Below are positions 44,988 through 53,188 of a stretch of 64,000 nucleotides of DNA, piece by piece. Both the position numbers and the translations under genes were made by a program. The DNA comes from CADEED01 sp036677145 (lineage in GTDB: Bacteria; Pseudomonadota; Gammaproteobacteria; Steroidobacterales; Steroidobacteraceae): the NCBI GenBank assembly GCA_036677145.1, contig JAKFFF010000096.1, positions 14,181 to 78,180 on the forward strand. Direction: 5' to 3'. The notes beneath the pieces are model-generated. The model had not been told where the DNA came from. It saw only the letters and a list, made by a program, of their open reading frames with translations, and made no database searches. How positions within the stretch are numbered: the first letter of the stretch is position 1; every line of letters begins with the position of its first letter.

Positions 44988-46592
44988 GTGATCCGCATCA
45001 CCGAGTTGGCGCTGCCGCTCGATTACACGCCCGAGGCGCTGCGCGCCGCCGTGGTCAAACGCCTGAAGATTCGCGACGCCGACCTCGTCGATTTCACGCT
45101 GTTCAAACGCAGTTACGACGCGCGCAAGAAGAACACCGGCATTCTCTTCATCTGCATCGTCGACGTGACGCTGGCCGACGAGGCGGCGGTTCTCAAGCGC
45201 TTCGCGCGAGATCGCCAGATATCCGTCGCGCCCGACACTTCGTATCACACGGTTGCGAAAGCTCCCGCCGCGCTCGCGGAGCGGCCCCTGGTGATTGGCT
45301 TCGGTCCTGGGGGATTGTTCGCCGCGCTGTTGCTGGCGCAGATGGGATTCAAACCGATCGTGCTCGAGCGCGGCCGCGACGTGCGGCGCCGGACGCAGGA
45401 CACCTGGGCGTTGTGGCGCAAGAATGTGCTCACGCCGGAATCCAATGTGCAGTTCGGCGAGGGCGGGGCGGGGCTGTTCTCCGACGGCAAGCTCTACAGC
45501 CAGATCAAGGATCCGAAATTCTACGGCCGCAAGGTGATGCACGAGTTCGTGCGCGCGGGCGCGCCGCCGGAGATTCTGTACGTGAGCAAGCCGCACATCG
45601 GCACGTTCCGGCTGACCGGCATCGTCGAAAAGATGCGCGCGGAAATCATCGAGCTCGGTGGTGAGGTGCGCTTCGAGAGCAAGGTGAGCGAAATCGTCAT
45701 CAGCGACGGGCAGGTCGAGGGCGTCCTGCTGGAGAATGGTGAGTCCTTGAGCAGCCGGCACGTCGTGCTCGCGCTCGGACACAGCTCGCGCGACACCTTT
45801 CGCATGCTCGAGCGGCGCGGCGTCTACCTGGAAGCGAAACCGTTCGCGATCGGTTTTCGCATCGAGCATCCACAGTCGTTGATCGACAAGGCGCGCTTCG
45901 GCCGGTTCGCGGGCCATCCCGAGCTCGGCGCCGCCGACTACAAGCTGGTGCATCACGCGAGCAATGGCCGCGCGGTCTACAGCTTTTGCATGTGCCCCGG
46001 CGGCACCGTGGTGGCGGCGACGTCCGAACCTCGTCGGGTCGTCACGAATGGGATGAGCCAGTACTCGCGTAACGAACGCAATGCCAACGCTGGCATCGTG
46101 GTCGGAATCGAGCCGGCCAAGGATTTCCCGGGAGGCCCGCTCGCGGGGATCAGCCTGCAGGAAGCTCTGGAGTCGAAGGCATTCGAGCTCGGAGGCAGTG
46201 ACTACTGCGCGCCGGGTCAATTGGTCGGTGACTTCCTGCGGGGTGCGCCGTCGCAGCAGTTAGGCGAGGTGGAGCCGTCGTACAAGCCGGGCGTCAAGCT
46301 GGGCGACCTCGCTGAGTCGCTTCCTGCTTATGCCATCGACGCGATCCGGGAAGCGCTGCCGATGTTCGGCAAACAGATCGACGGTTTCGATCGCGACGAC
46401 GCCATACTCACCGGGGTCGAGAGCCGCACCTCGTCACCGGTGCGCATCACGCGCGATGCGGATTCACTGCAAAGCCTCAACACTCGAGGCCTGTACCCCT
46501 GCGGAGAAGGCGCGGGATACGCGGGTGGCATCCTGTCCGCGGGCGTCGATGGCATCAAGGTGGCCGAAGCGGTCGCACGGGCGATGGCATGA
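44988..46592 (+). CDS. NAD(P)/FAD-dependent oxidoreductase, COG2509 type
   Basis: 534 residues. N-terminal ~95-residue alpha/beta domain (ITELALPLDYTPEALRAAVV, RSYDARKKNTGILF), then the FAD dinucleotide fold VIGFGPGGLFAALLLAQMG and conserved GGAGLFSDGKLYS, FGRFAGH, CMCPGGTVV and a final GEGAGYAGGILSAGVDGIKVAEA. This pattern is that of the widespread, poorly characterised FAD-dependent dehydrogenase family once grouped with thiazole- or geranylgeranyl-type reductases. Substrate unknown. GTG start at 44988 with AGGA upstream; the stop overlaps the SpoU methyltransferase by four bases, suggesting a common transcript. Confidence 0.85.
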   Translation: MIRITELALPLDYTPEALRAAVVKRLKIRDADLVDFTLFKRSYDARKKNTGILFICIVDVTLADEAAVLKRFARDRQISVAPDTSYHTVAKAPAALAERPLVIGFGPGGLFAALLLAQMGFKPIVLERGRDVRRRTQDTWALWRKNVLTPESNVQFGEGGAGLFSDGKLYSQIKDPKFYGRKVMHEFVRAGAPPEILYVSKPHIGTFRLTGIVEKMRAEIIELGGEVRFESKVSEIVISDGQVEGVLLENGESLSSRHVVLALGHSSRDTFRMLERRGVYLEAKPFAIGFRIEHPQSLIDKARFGRFAGHPELGAADYKLVHHASNGRAVYSFCMCPGGTVVAATSEPRRVVTNGMSQYSRNERNANAGIVVGIEPAKDFPGGPLAGISLQEALESKAFELGGSDYCAPGQLVGDFLRGAPSQQLGEVEPSYKPGVKLGDLAESLPAYAIDAIREALPMFGKQIDGFDRDDAILTGVESRTSSPVRITRDADSLQSLNTRGLYPCGEGAGYAGGILSAGVDGIKVAEAVARAMA

Positions 46593-47311
46593 AACACGAA
46601 GACATCAAGAAACTGCACCAGAAGAAGTTTCGCGAGGAGCTCGGACATTTCGTCATCGAGGGCGAACATCTCGTACAGGAACTGGAGAAGGCCGCGGCGA
46701 AAGTACCCCGGCTGCGCGAAAGCGAGATCTACGTGACGCGCGACTACGCGCACTGGTCGAGCAAGCTGCCCATCCACGTCATCCAGTCGAAGCAGATGGC
46801 GCAGATCAGCGAGACCCGTTCGCCGCAGGGCATCGCCGCGGTCGTGCCGCTGTTGACGGCGGCCGCGCCGCGGACGGGCGAGCGCGCGGTCTATCTGCAC
46901 GAGATCCAGGATCCCGGAAACCTCGGCACCATCCTGCGCACCCTGGCGTGGTTCGGGAATTTCCGTTGTCTCCTGAGTCCCGACAGCGTGGACGTTCACA
47001 ACGGCAAAGTGGTGCGCGCCAGCATGGGCGCCATTTTTCACGTCCCGGTGGAGCTGGATGTCCCGATCGAGGCACTGGCGGATCGCCATGCGCGCATCGC
47101 CTGCCTGGATCTCGGCGGACAAGTGATTTCGTCCCCGGCGTTCAGGGATTTCGATTGCTTCATCTTCGGCAATGAGGCGCGCGGCCTGCCACGTGCACAA
47201 ATGAGTGCGCTGCGCGCGCAGGCCTTCACCATCCCGGGTACGGGGGCGATCGAATCGCTGAACGTGGCTGCGACGGTGAATATCAGCCTCTACGAACTCA
47301 ACCGCCCTTAG
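46589..47311 (+). CDS. SpoU/TrmH-family RNA 2'-O-methyltransferase
   Basis: 240 residues. The N-terminal ~90 residues (KLHQKKFREELGHFVIEGEH) are the substrate-binding domain seen in RlmB/YsgA/MRM3-like members. The C-terminal SPOUT knot has all three motifs: DPGNLGTILRTLAWFG, FIFGNEARGLP and IPGTGAIESLNVAATVNISLYE. It probably methylates 23S rRNA or tRNA on ribose; the target nucleoside cannot be read from the sequence, so I give no symbol. Coupled by a four-base overlap to the flavoprotein gene, and near rlmE, another 2'-O-methyltransferase. Confidence 0.88.
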   Translation: MKHEDIKKLHQKKFREELGHFVIEGEHLVQELEKAAAKVPRLRESEIYVTRDYAHWSSKLPIHVIQSKQMAQISETRSPQGIAAVVPLLTAAAPRTGERAVYLHEIQDPGNLGTILRTLAWFGNFRCLLSPDSVDVHNGKVVRASMGAIFHVPVELDVPIEALADRHARIACLDLGGQVISSPAFRDFDCFIFGNEARGLPRAQMSALRAQAFTIPGTGAIESLNVAATVNISLYELNRP

Positions 47312-47448
47312 TGTTGCGCCGCGCGCGGCGGCGGGCGGACAAAATCGACATATTGCAAACGTCGGGGGCGCAATGTTTCGCTGCCGGGCCGACAACTCAC
47401 TATCATTTGCCACGCTTATTTCGGCCAATTTCCCGCAGAGGAAGGCGA

Positions 47449-48012
47449 ATGGGAGAGGTCACCCAGCTGCTGGACCAGGCGCGCCGCGGCGACAAGGCGG
47501 CGCTCGAGCGTTTCTACGCGTGCGTGTACCGCGAACTGGAAATCGTCGCCAAGGCGCACCTGCGCCGCAATGCGCCGATGACGCTCATCGATCCCTCGTC
47601 CCTGGTCAACGAGGTCTATCTACGGATTTCCCGGCAGGAGTCGTTGCCGGGCGACGGCCGTGGCACGTTCCTCGCCTACGCATCGTCCGTGATGCGCAGC
47701 GTGATCATCGACTACCTGCGCTCGCGCGGCAGTGACCGGCGCGGCGGCGATCAGGTCAAGGTCACGCTGAACACCGCGGTCGAAGACCGGGAAACCGGTG
47801 GCTTCGACTTCGACACACTCAACTCCGTGCTCGGCTCGCTGCAACGCGTGGACGAGCGCGCGCATCGCGTCGTGGAGATGCGCTACTTCGGCGGAATGGA
47901 GATCGAGGAGATCGCTCGCTTCCTCGGCATTTCGCCGGCCACGGTGAAGCGCGACTGGACGAAGGCCCGCTTGTTTCTCCGGCATCAACTCGTGAACGAG
48001 GCAGGAAAATGA
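47449..48012 (+). CDS. ECF-type RNA polymerase sigma factor paired with a Ser/Thr kinase
   Basis: 187 residues with region 2 (LIDPSSLVNEVYLRI, YASSVMRSVIIDYLRSRGS) and region 4 (MRYFGGMEIEEIARFLGISP, TVKRDWTKARLFL). The subgroup is that of ECF factors linked to protein kinases. In most ECF factors region 2.2 has an acidic DAED motif before LVQE; here the aligned positions are Asp48-Pro49-Ser50-Ser51, so the Glu-Asp pair is replaced by Ser-Ser. No anti-sigma gene is present. ATG 47449 follows GAGGAAGG; longer frames upstream have no similarity. The stop overlaps the kinase gene by four bases. Confidence 0.88.
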   Translation: MGEVTQLLDQARRGDKAALERFYACVYRELEIVAKAHLRRNAPMTLIDPSSLVNEVYLRISRQESLPGDGRGTFLAYASSVMRSVIIDYLRSRGSDRRGGDQVKVTLNTAVEDRETGGFDFDTLNSVLGSLQRVDERAHRVVEMRYFGGMEIEEIARFLGISPATVKRDWTKARLFLRHQLVNEAGK

Positions 48013-50960
48013 GTAGTTCGATCCGGAACGAGGAGCTGCAGCGCGATGCGCTGGCACAGATCGACCGCCTGCTCGACAAGTCGAGCGCGGAGCGTGCCGA
48101 AGCGTTGCATTCGCTGGCGCATTCCAGGCCGGACTTGCACGCGCTCGTCATGGACCTGCTCACGCATGAAGACGCCGTGGGGAAGGGTTTCATGGAGCCG
48201 GGGATTGCCGCTGCTTCAGACGGCGCCTTGCACCCTGATTCGCGCCTCGGTCCATACCGGATCATCCGGCTGCTCGGCGAAGGCGGCATGGGCGAAGTGT
48301 GGCTGGCGAGTCGCGATGACGGACTCTACGAAGGCCAGGTCGCGATCAAGACGCTGCACCCGTATTTCGCGGGCGGCGCATTACGCGAGCGCTTCCTGCG
48401 CGAAGCCCGCGTGCTCGGGCGACTGGCGCACGCAAATATCGCGCGCCTGCTGGATGCCGGCATTCACGAGGGCGTTGTCTATCTAGTGCTCGAGTACGTC
48501 GTCGGCCGCCCGATCGACGTCGCCTGCGATGAGAGCAAGCACGACATCAGCACTCGCCTCGGCTTCTTCCTGCGATTGTGCGCCGCGGTGGCGCACGCGC
48601 ATTCGAGTCTCGTCGTCCACCGTGACATCAAGCCCGGCAACGTGCTGCTGACTTCGGACGGAGTGACCAAGCTGCTCGACTTCGGTATCGCGAATTTCTA
48701 CGAGCCCGACAAGAATGAGCCGAGATCCGACCTCACGCGCCTGACCGGCCGGATATTCACGCCCGAGTTCGCCGCGCCTGAGCAGGTGCTTGGTCAGGAA
48801 ATCACCACCGCGGCTGATGTGTATTCGCTCGGGGTCCTGCTGTACGTGCTGCTGACTGGACAGCTTCCCTACAAGGCAGATGGCGACCGTACGCAATGGG
48901 AACATGCCGTGCTCAATCAAGAGCCGCAACGACTCGTGCGCGTGCTGGATCAATCAGATCGCGAATCCGTGGCGGGCAAGCGCTCGACGCCGGTCGCGAA
49001 GCTGCGACGCGAACTTTCCGGCGACCTCGAAAACATCGTCCAGAAGGCGCTCAAGAAACGCCCCGAGGATAGATACGCAACCGTCGCGGCGATGGCGGAT
49101 GACGTCCAGCACTACCTGCAGGGCGAGCCGGTTCTCGCGCGCGCCGATTCGGCCTGGTATCGACTGGGAAAATTCGCCCAGCGCAATCGTCTCGCAGTCG
49201 GCGCGGCCGTTGCGGTGGTGATCGCGCTGGGAGCCGGCCTCGCAGCGTCGCTGTGGCAGCTTCAGGTGGCGCGCGCCGAGCGGCTGCGCGCGGAGGAATC
49301 CAAGGACCTCATCGCTTCGATCTTCCGTTCGGCCGATCCCTTCTACACCGGCAAGGAGTCCATGACTGCGGTCGACATGTTGGATCTCGCGCGGCAACGC
49401 ATCGACGGCGAGCTGGATGCACAACCTGAGAATGCCGTCGAACTACTGACGCTGGTCGGCGAAAGCCAATTGAATCTTGGTCAGACCGACAAGGCGTACA
49501 CGACGACCGCCAAGGCCGTCGAGATGGCCGAACGCCTGCAACCCCGGGACGAGGCGTTGATTGCCGAAGCGCGCGGGCGACTGGCGGTGATTGCCTCCGA
49601 GCAAGGAGAGTTGGCGCGGGTGCGTACCCACGCCGCACAGGCGCTTCCGGACCTGCGCAAGTACCAGCCAAGGACCGGTCGCACGCTGAAGGAAGTGCTG
49701 ATCGCGCTCGCATACGTTGAATCGGACGACGGCAATGACGCAGCCGCGATCGCGCTTTCTGAAGAAGCCATCGCCGCCGTGACCGCGGCGCTGGGGCCTG
49801 CGCATGCAGAAACCATTTCGAGCCGCGCTCATCTCACCAACTTCCTGCAGGACGCCAAGCGGCTCGACGAGGCGCGAACAATGGCCGAGCGGGTTCTGCG
49901 GGATGCCCAGGCACTGTCGTCGCCCGGAGAACGCGGCGCACTGCTGGTCCAGGCGGAGGGCCGATACGGGAGTGTGCTTCTCGCGATGGGCGAGCCGCAG
50001 GCGGCCATTGCGCACTTCAATGCGGCCAATGAATTGGCGGCGCAGCTCTATGGGCCGAAGAACCCGTTGAGGTACACCTGGTTTTCCGAATTGGCGCGGG
50101 CACAGTCACGACTGGGAGATTTCAAGGGGCTGCTCGTCACGAGACGAGCGGCGTACGAGGGAAAGGAGCCTGGTCTGCTGCAAGCAAGGGCGCTCACCAA
50201 TTTCGGCCGGTCCGCGCTCGAGGCCACCAAGGTGCCGGAGGCGCTCCGCTTGCTGCAACAGGCAATCGAGCTGGAGAAACAATACGACACCGGAAAAGGT
50301 TCGTGGCTCCTGATAGCGCAGTCCAGCTATGGATCCGCACTCGCGCTGAGCGGACGCTTCGCCGAGGCCGATCGCGCATTGCAGGCTGCGCTTCCGCTCG
50401 TCAGGGAAGGCAGCAATGACGGCCGCGCCCTTGCCTGGAATCCGGTTGGACTCACTCGCCAACTCCAGTCGCAATGGGCCGAGAGTGAAAAAGCTTTTCG
50501 TATGGCGCTCGGGAGTGCGGAGAAGTCCCACCCTAATCCCATGATGTGTGCCGAAGCGCTGCTTGGTATCGGCATCGCGCGCCTGGGGCTGGGCCAGGCC
50601 GCGGACGCGGAAAATTCGTTCCGACAGGCTGAAGAATCGGCGGCCAGGATGTTCCTCGGCATGACGCCGTTACGCGCCGACATTGCGATGAATCTCGGCC
50701 GGGCGTTGCTGGCGCAGGGGAAGATCGAAGCGGCCAACCAAGCGTTTGCCGCCGCGAACGCGTATTGGCTGGATTACGACGCCACGAATCGCAGCGCGGG
50801 CCAGGCGGCATACTGGCTGGCGCGAGGACGACTCGCCGCGAACGCCAGCCAGGAGGCGCTCGCCGCACTCAGCCGCGCCATCGACATCCTCGGGGCATCT
50901 CCGCTGCCGGGTGATGTGCGCCAGGCGAAATCCGCGCGGCAACTCGTCGCGAGAATGTAG
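48009..50960 (+). CDS. Ser/Thr protein kinase with membrane anchor and TPR repeats
   Basis: 983 residues. Kinase domain about 80-370 with glycine loop GEGGMGEVW (about 89), ATP Lys114 in VAIKTLH, catalytic Asp206 in VVHRDIKPGNVLL, DFG at 224-226 and FAAPEQVLG, so it should be active. A single membrane helix (about 395-418) follows, then about 560 residues of tetratricopeptide-like repeats to the end, with ordered helix pairs such as LLTLVGESQLNLGQTDKAYT. The kinase faces the cytoplasm and the TPR part the periplasm. The ATG is inside the sigma-factor stop (ATGA), so the two are co-translated; the sigma factor is the obvious substrate candidate. The TAG stop abuts the stop of the convergent hydrolase gene. 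Confidence 0.9.
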   Translation: MSSSIRNEELQRDALAQIDRLLDKSSAERAEALHSLAHSRPDLHALVMDLLTHEDAVGKGFMEPGIAAASDGALHPDSRLGPYRIIRLLGEGGMGEVWLASRDDGLYEGQVAIKTLHPYFAGGALRERFLREARVLGRLAHANIARLLDAGIHEGVVYLVLEYVVGRPIDVACDESKHDISTRLGFFLRLCAAVAHAHSSLVVHRDIKPGNVLLTSDGVTKLLDFGIANFYEPDKNEPRSDLTRLTGRIFTPEFAAPEQVLGQEITTAADVYSLGVLLYVLLTGQLPYKADGDRTQWEHAVLNQEPQRLVRVLDQSDRESVAGKRSTPVAKLRRELSGDLENIVQKALKKRPEDRYATVAAMADDVQHYLQGEPVLARADSAWYRLGKFAQRNRLAVGAAVAVVIALGAGLAASLWQLQVARAERLRAEESKDLIASIFRSADPFYTGKESMTAVDMLDLARQRIDGELDAQPENAVELLTLVGESQLNLGQTDKAYTTTAKAVEMAERLQPRDEALIAEARGRLAVIASEQGELARVRTHAAQALPDLRKYQPRTGRTLKEVLIALAYVESDDGNDAAAIALSEEAIAAVTAALGPAHAETISSRAHLTNFLQDAKRLDEARTMAERVLRDAQALSSPGERGALLVQAEGRYGSVLLAMGEPQAAIAHFNAANELAAQLYGPKNPLRYTWFSELARAQSRLGDFKGLLVTRRAAYEGKEPGLLQARALTNFGRSALEATKVPEALRLLQQAIELEKQYDTGKGSWLLIAQSSYGSALALSGRFAEADRALQAALPLVREGSNDGRALAWNPVGLTRQLQSQWAESEKAFRMALGSAEKSHPNPMMCAEALLGIGIARLGLGQAADAENSFRQAEESAARMFLGMTPLRADIAMNLGRALLAQGKIEAANQAFAAANAYWLDYDATNRSAGQAAYWLARGRLAANASQEALAALSRAIDILGASPLPGDVRQAKSARQLVARM

Positions 50961-51659
50961 TTAGTTTGCCCGCGCCGGCTGGCCGAACACCCGCGCCAGG
51001 AAGGTCCGCAGGTCCGCGACCTCCTGTTCGCACAGCGAATGCGGCATCGGGTAGGCGTGCCATTCGACGCGATATCCGGTGCCTTCGAGAATTCGCCGCG
51101 TCTCGTCGCCGAGCGCGAACGGTACGACCGGATCCTGGGTGCCATGCGCCATGTAGACAGGCGTGGTGAAATTCGCCGCGCTGCGGTCCGTCGCGAACTC
51201 GCGCGCCAACGGCAGGTAGCAGGAGAGGGCGATGACGCCGGCGAGTTTTTCGGGATGGCGCGTCGCGATATGCAGCGCCATCGCGCCGCCCTGCGAAAAT
51301 CCAGCCAGCACGATCCGATTCGTCGCGATGCCGCGCGCATTTTCCGCGCGGATCAGCGCGCCGATCTGGGCGGCTGACGCGGCGATGCCCGTGCCATCCT
51401 CGCGCGCGCGCCGGTCGATACCGATGAGGTCGTACCAGGCGCGCATCTGGTAACCGTTGTTGATCGTTACCGGGCGCACGGGCGCGTGCGGAAAGATGAA
51501 GCGCAGCGCGGGCGTGTCGGCACTCACGAGCTCGGGCACCAGTGGTTCGAAGTCGTGTCCGTCGGCGCCGAGGCCATGCATCCAGATGATCGAATACTTC
51601 GCGTCGGGAGCCGTTTCGACGATGACGGTTTCGAGAGGCGTCGCGGCGATGTCGTTCAA
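50961..51659 (-). CDS. Alpha/beta hydrolase, carboxylesterase/phospholipase type
   Basis: 232 residues of the small esterase family that includes bacterial carboxylesterase EstB and acyl-protein thioesterase. Oxyanion region WMHGLGADGHDF near residue 27, nucleophile elbow GFSQGGAMA, acid Asp in HGTQDPVVP and His in PMPHSLCEQE complete the triad. No signal peptide. The start is TTG at 51659, which shares TTGA with the stop of the upstream PspC gene and has GGAGA nearby, so it is probably translated by coupling. The longer frame upstream only reads the PspC gene in another frame. Substrate unknown. Confidence 0.88.
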   Translation of the reverse strand: MNDIAATPLETVIVETAPDAKYSIIWMHGLGADGHDFEPLVPELVSADTPALRFIFPHAPVRPVTINNGYQMRAWYDLIGIDRRAREDGTGIAASAAQIGALIRAENARGIATNRIVLAGFSQGGAMALHIATRHPEKLAGVIALSCYLPLAREFATDRSAANFTTPVYMAHGTQDPVVPFALGDETRRILEGTGYRVEWHAYPMPHSLCEQEVADLRTFLARVFGQPARAN

Positions 51660-52765
51660 GCAATGGTCTCCGAGATGTTGTTGACCGTGAGATTCGCGGC
51701 CCACATGAGCTGGTCGAGCACTTCGCGCACGCCGGGGAAGAGGTGGTAGGCACCCCAGAGCAGCAACACTGTGCCGGCGAGCCAGATGAGGCCATGCAGC
51801 GCGCCCCAGCCGGCGTGATAGCCGTTGCTCCGGTGGCGCACGAACTTGAGCGGCGCGGACACGATGAAGTAGATAGCCGCCAGCGCCACCAGGCCGACCC
51901 ACAGCGGAATGCCGTGCGGCAGATACCAGCCGAATATCGAGTGCTGCGTGAGCAGTGAAAATGTCGCGAGGATCCATCCCACGAACAGCAGCGCGCCGAC
52001 GGCCGCGGCGATGGGCAGCAACAGGGCCATGACGCCACTGCCGATCGGCGGAACCTGCTGCGCCATCTGGGCCGTCGTGGCGCGCATCTGCTCGTTCATA
52101 CCGCGAAACTGCCGGTTCAGGTGCCGCTGCTGGCGGCGCCATTCGCGCCGCCAGCGGAACTGCCTGCCGAACTCTTCAAAGTTTTTTTTTGCGCGGTTGA
52201 TGAGTTCTTCGGTGTTGAAGGGCATCCCGAAGGCCGCGGCGCGATCTTCGGCCGTCGTCGCGACTGGCACGATGAACATCAGCACGAAGTACACGACCAG
52301 CCAGAGGCCGGAGCTGAAGATCGTCAGCAGTACGAACGCGACGCGCACCCAGGTGACGTCGACGTTCAGGTACGCGGCGATGCCGTTGCAGACGCCGGTC
52401 CACACGGCGCCCTCGCGGATCTGAAACAGACGCTTGCGCGGGGGCGGAGTGAATGACGATGCGTCCGCGCCGCTGCTTTCACCTTCGGCCGATGAGGCGG
52501 CCTTTTCATCGGCGGACTCGACCGGACCCATCTCGGTAATGATGCGTTCCACCTCGTGGGTGTTCACGACGGTCTTGTGCGGACCGAGCGTGGCGCGGCA
52601 TTTCTCGCTGATGGCCTGCTCGAGATCGGCCATGACTTCGGCGCGATCCGGGCTTTCCTTCAGGCGCGATTCGGCGCGTTCGAGATAAGCCCGCAGCTGA
52701 TCAAAGCCCGGCTCTTCGAGTTGATAGGAGTTTCCATTGAGGCTGATGCTGACCACTTTTTGCAT
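51656..52765 (-). CDS. PspC-domain membrane protein with N-terminal HAAS-like region
   Basis: 369 residues. Residues 1-80 form a soluble helical region (QLRAYLERAESRLKESPDRA, VVNTHEVERIITEMGPV) of the kind often found beside PadR regulators. Residues about 110-172 are a PspC domain (GAVWTGVCNGIAAYLNVDVT, FVLLTIFSSGLWLVVYFVLM). After a basic, Gln/Arg-rich amphipathic segment (about 195-235) come roughly four membrane helices to the C-terminus. Likely an inner-membrane stress protein. It follows padR by three bases and precedes the hydrolase with a TTGA overlap; the three form one operon, presumably repressed by PadR. Confidence 0.85.
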   Translation of the reverse strand: MQKVVSISLNGNSYQLEEPGFDQLRAYLERAESRLKESPDRAEVMADLEQAISEKCRATLGPHKTVVNTHEVERIITEMGPVESADEKAASSAEGESSGADASSFTPPPRKRLFQIREGAVWTGVCNGIAAYLNVDVTWVRVAFVLLTIFSSGLWLVVYFVLMFIVPVATTAEDRAAAFGMPFNTEELINRAKKNFEEFGRQFRWRREWRRQQRHLNRQFRGMNEQMRATTAQMAQQVPPIGSGVMALLLPIAAAVGALLFVGWILATFSLLTQHSIFGWYLPHGIPLWVGLVALAAIYFIVSAPLKFVRHRSNGYHAGWGALHGLIWLAGTVLLLWGAYHLFPGVREVLDQLMWAANLTVNNISETIA

Positions 52766-52768
52766 GGC

Positions 52769-53092
52769 TTAATTCCCAAAATCGGCGAGAGTGCGGTTGA
52801 GGTCTTTCCAGTAATCATTGAGCGTCGACAGTTGCGTACGCCCCTTGGGCGTGAGCTTGTAGTACTTGCGTGGCGGGCCCGCGTCGGACTCCTGCCACTC
52901 GTAGTCGACCAGCTCTTCGCGGCGCAGCTTCGAGAGGAGGGGGTACAACGTGCCTTCCTGCGTCGCGAATTCAGTGGGCCCCAGCAACTTGAGCATGTCG
53001 GCGACATAGACCTTGTCGCCGGCCACGATCTTGAGGATCACGAATTCGAGCAGGCCCTTGCGGATCGGCGCGAGTTTTTCACTGATGTCCAT
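52769..53092 (-). CDS. PadR-family transcriptional regulator
   Basis: 107 residues, a winged-helix repressor with the family core LRKGLLEFVILKIV-like (IRKGLLEFVILKIVAGDKVY), EGTLYPLLSKLRREELVDYE and RKYYKLTPKGRTQL. PadR proteins of this short type commonly sit beside PspC/HAAS genes. First gene of the padR-pspC-hydrolase operon; a perfect inverted repeat 12 bases upstream of its start (53105-53124) is a likely operator. Confidence 0.92.
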   Translation of the reverse strand: MDISEKLAPIRKGLLEFVILKIVAGDKVYVADMLKLLGPTEFATQEGTLYPLLSKLRREELVDYEWQESDAGPPRKYYKLTPKGRTQLSTLNDYWKDLNRTLADFGN

Positions 53093-53104
53093 GGTTTAAA
53101 CAGC

Positions 53105-53124
53105 TACCTTGGGAACGCAAGGTA
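53105..53124. promoter_or_regulatory. Inverted repeat, candidate PadR operator
   Basis: TACCTTG (53105-53111) and CAAGGTA (53118-53124) are perfect inverted 7-mers with a six-base spacer, ending 12 bases before the padR start on the other strand. Size and symmetry fit a dimeric winged-helix repressor site. Assignment to PadR is by position only. Confidence 0.5.
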
Positions 53125-53165
53125 CTTGAGTCACTCATGGTCTGTCAACGCTCGTTTCTGTGCCG

Positions 53166-53171
53166 TACAAT
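53166..53171 (+). promoter_or_regulatory. Probable -10 of the rimP-nusA-infB operon
   Basis: TACAAT followed by CCGCGCCC, the same -10 plus GC discriminator as at tpiA, nuoA, tRNA-fMet and rpsO. The -35 region at 17 bases (TGTCAA) is poor. The transcript would start near 53178, giving a leader of about 150 nt with several hairpins. Confidence 0.45.
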
Positions 53172-53188
53172 CCGCGCCCTCGATGGGT

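Noticed and set aside
35190..53110. Integrated element using the tRNA-fMet 3' end as attachment site
   Set aside because: No copy of the tRNA 3' end was found near the right border, and no integrase, transposase or phage gene lies in the block.
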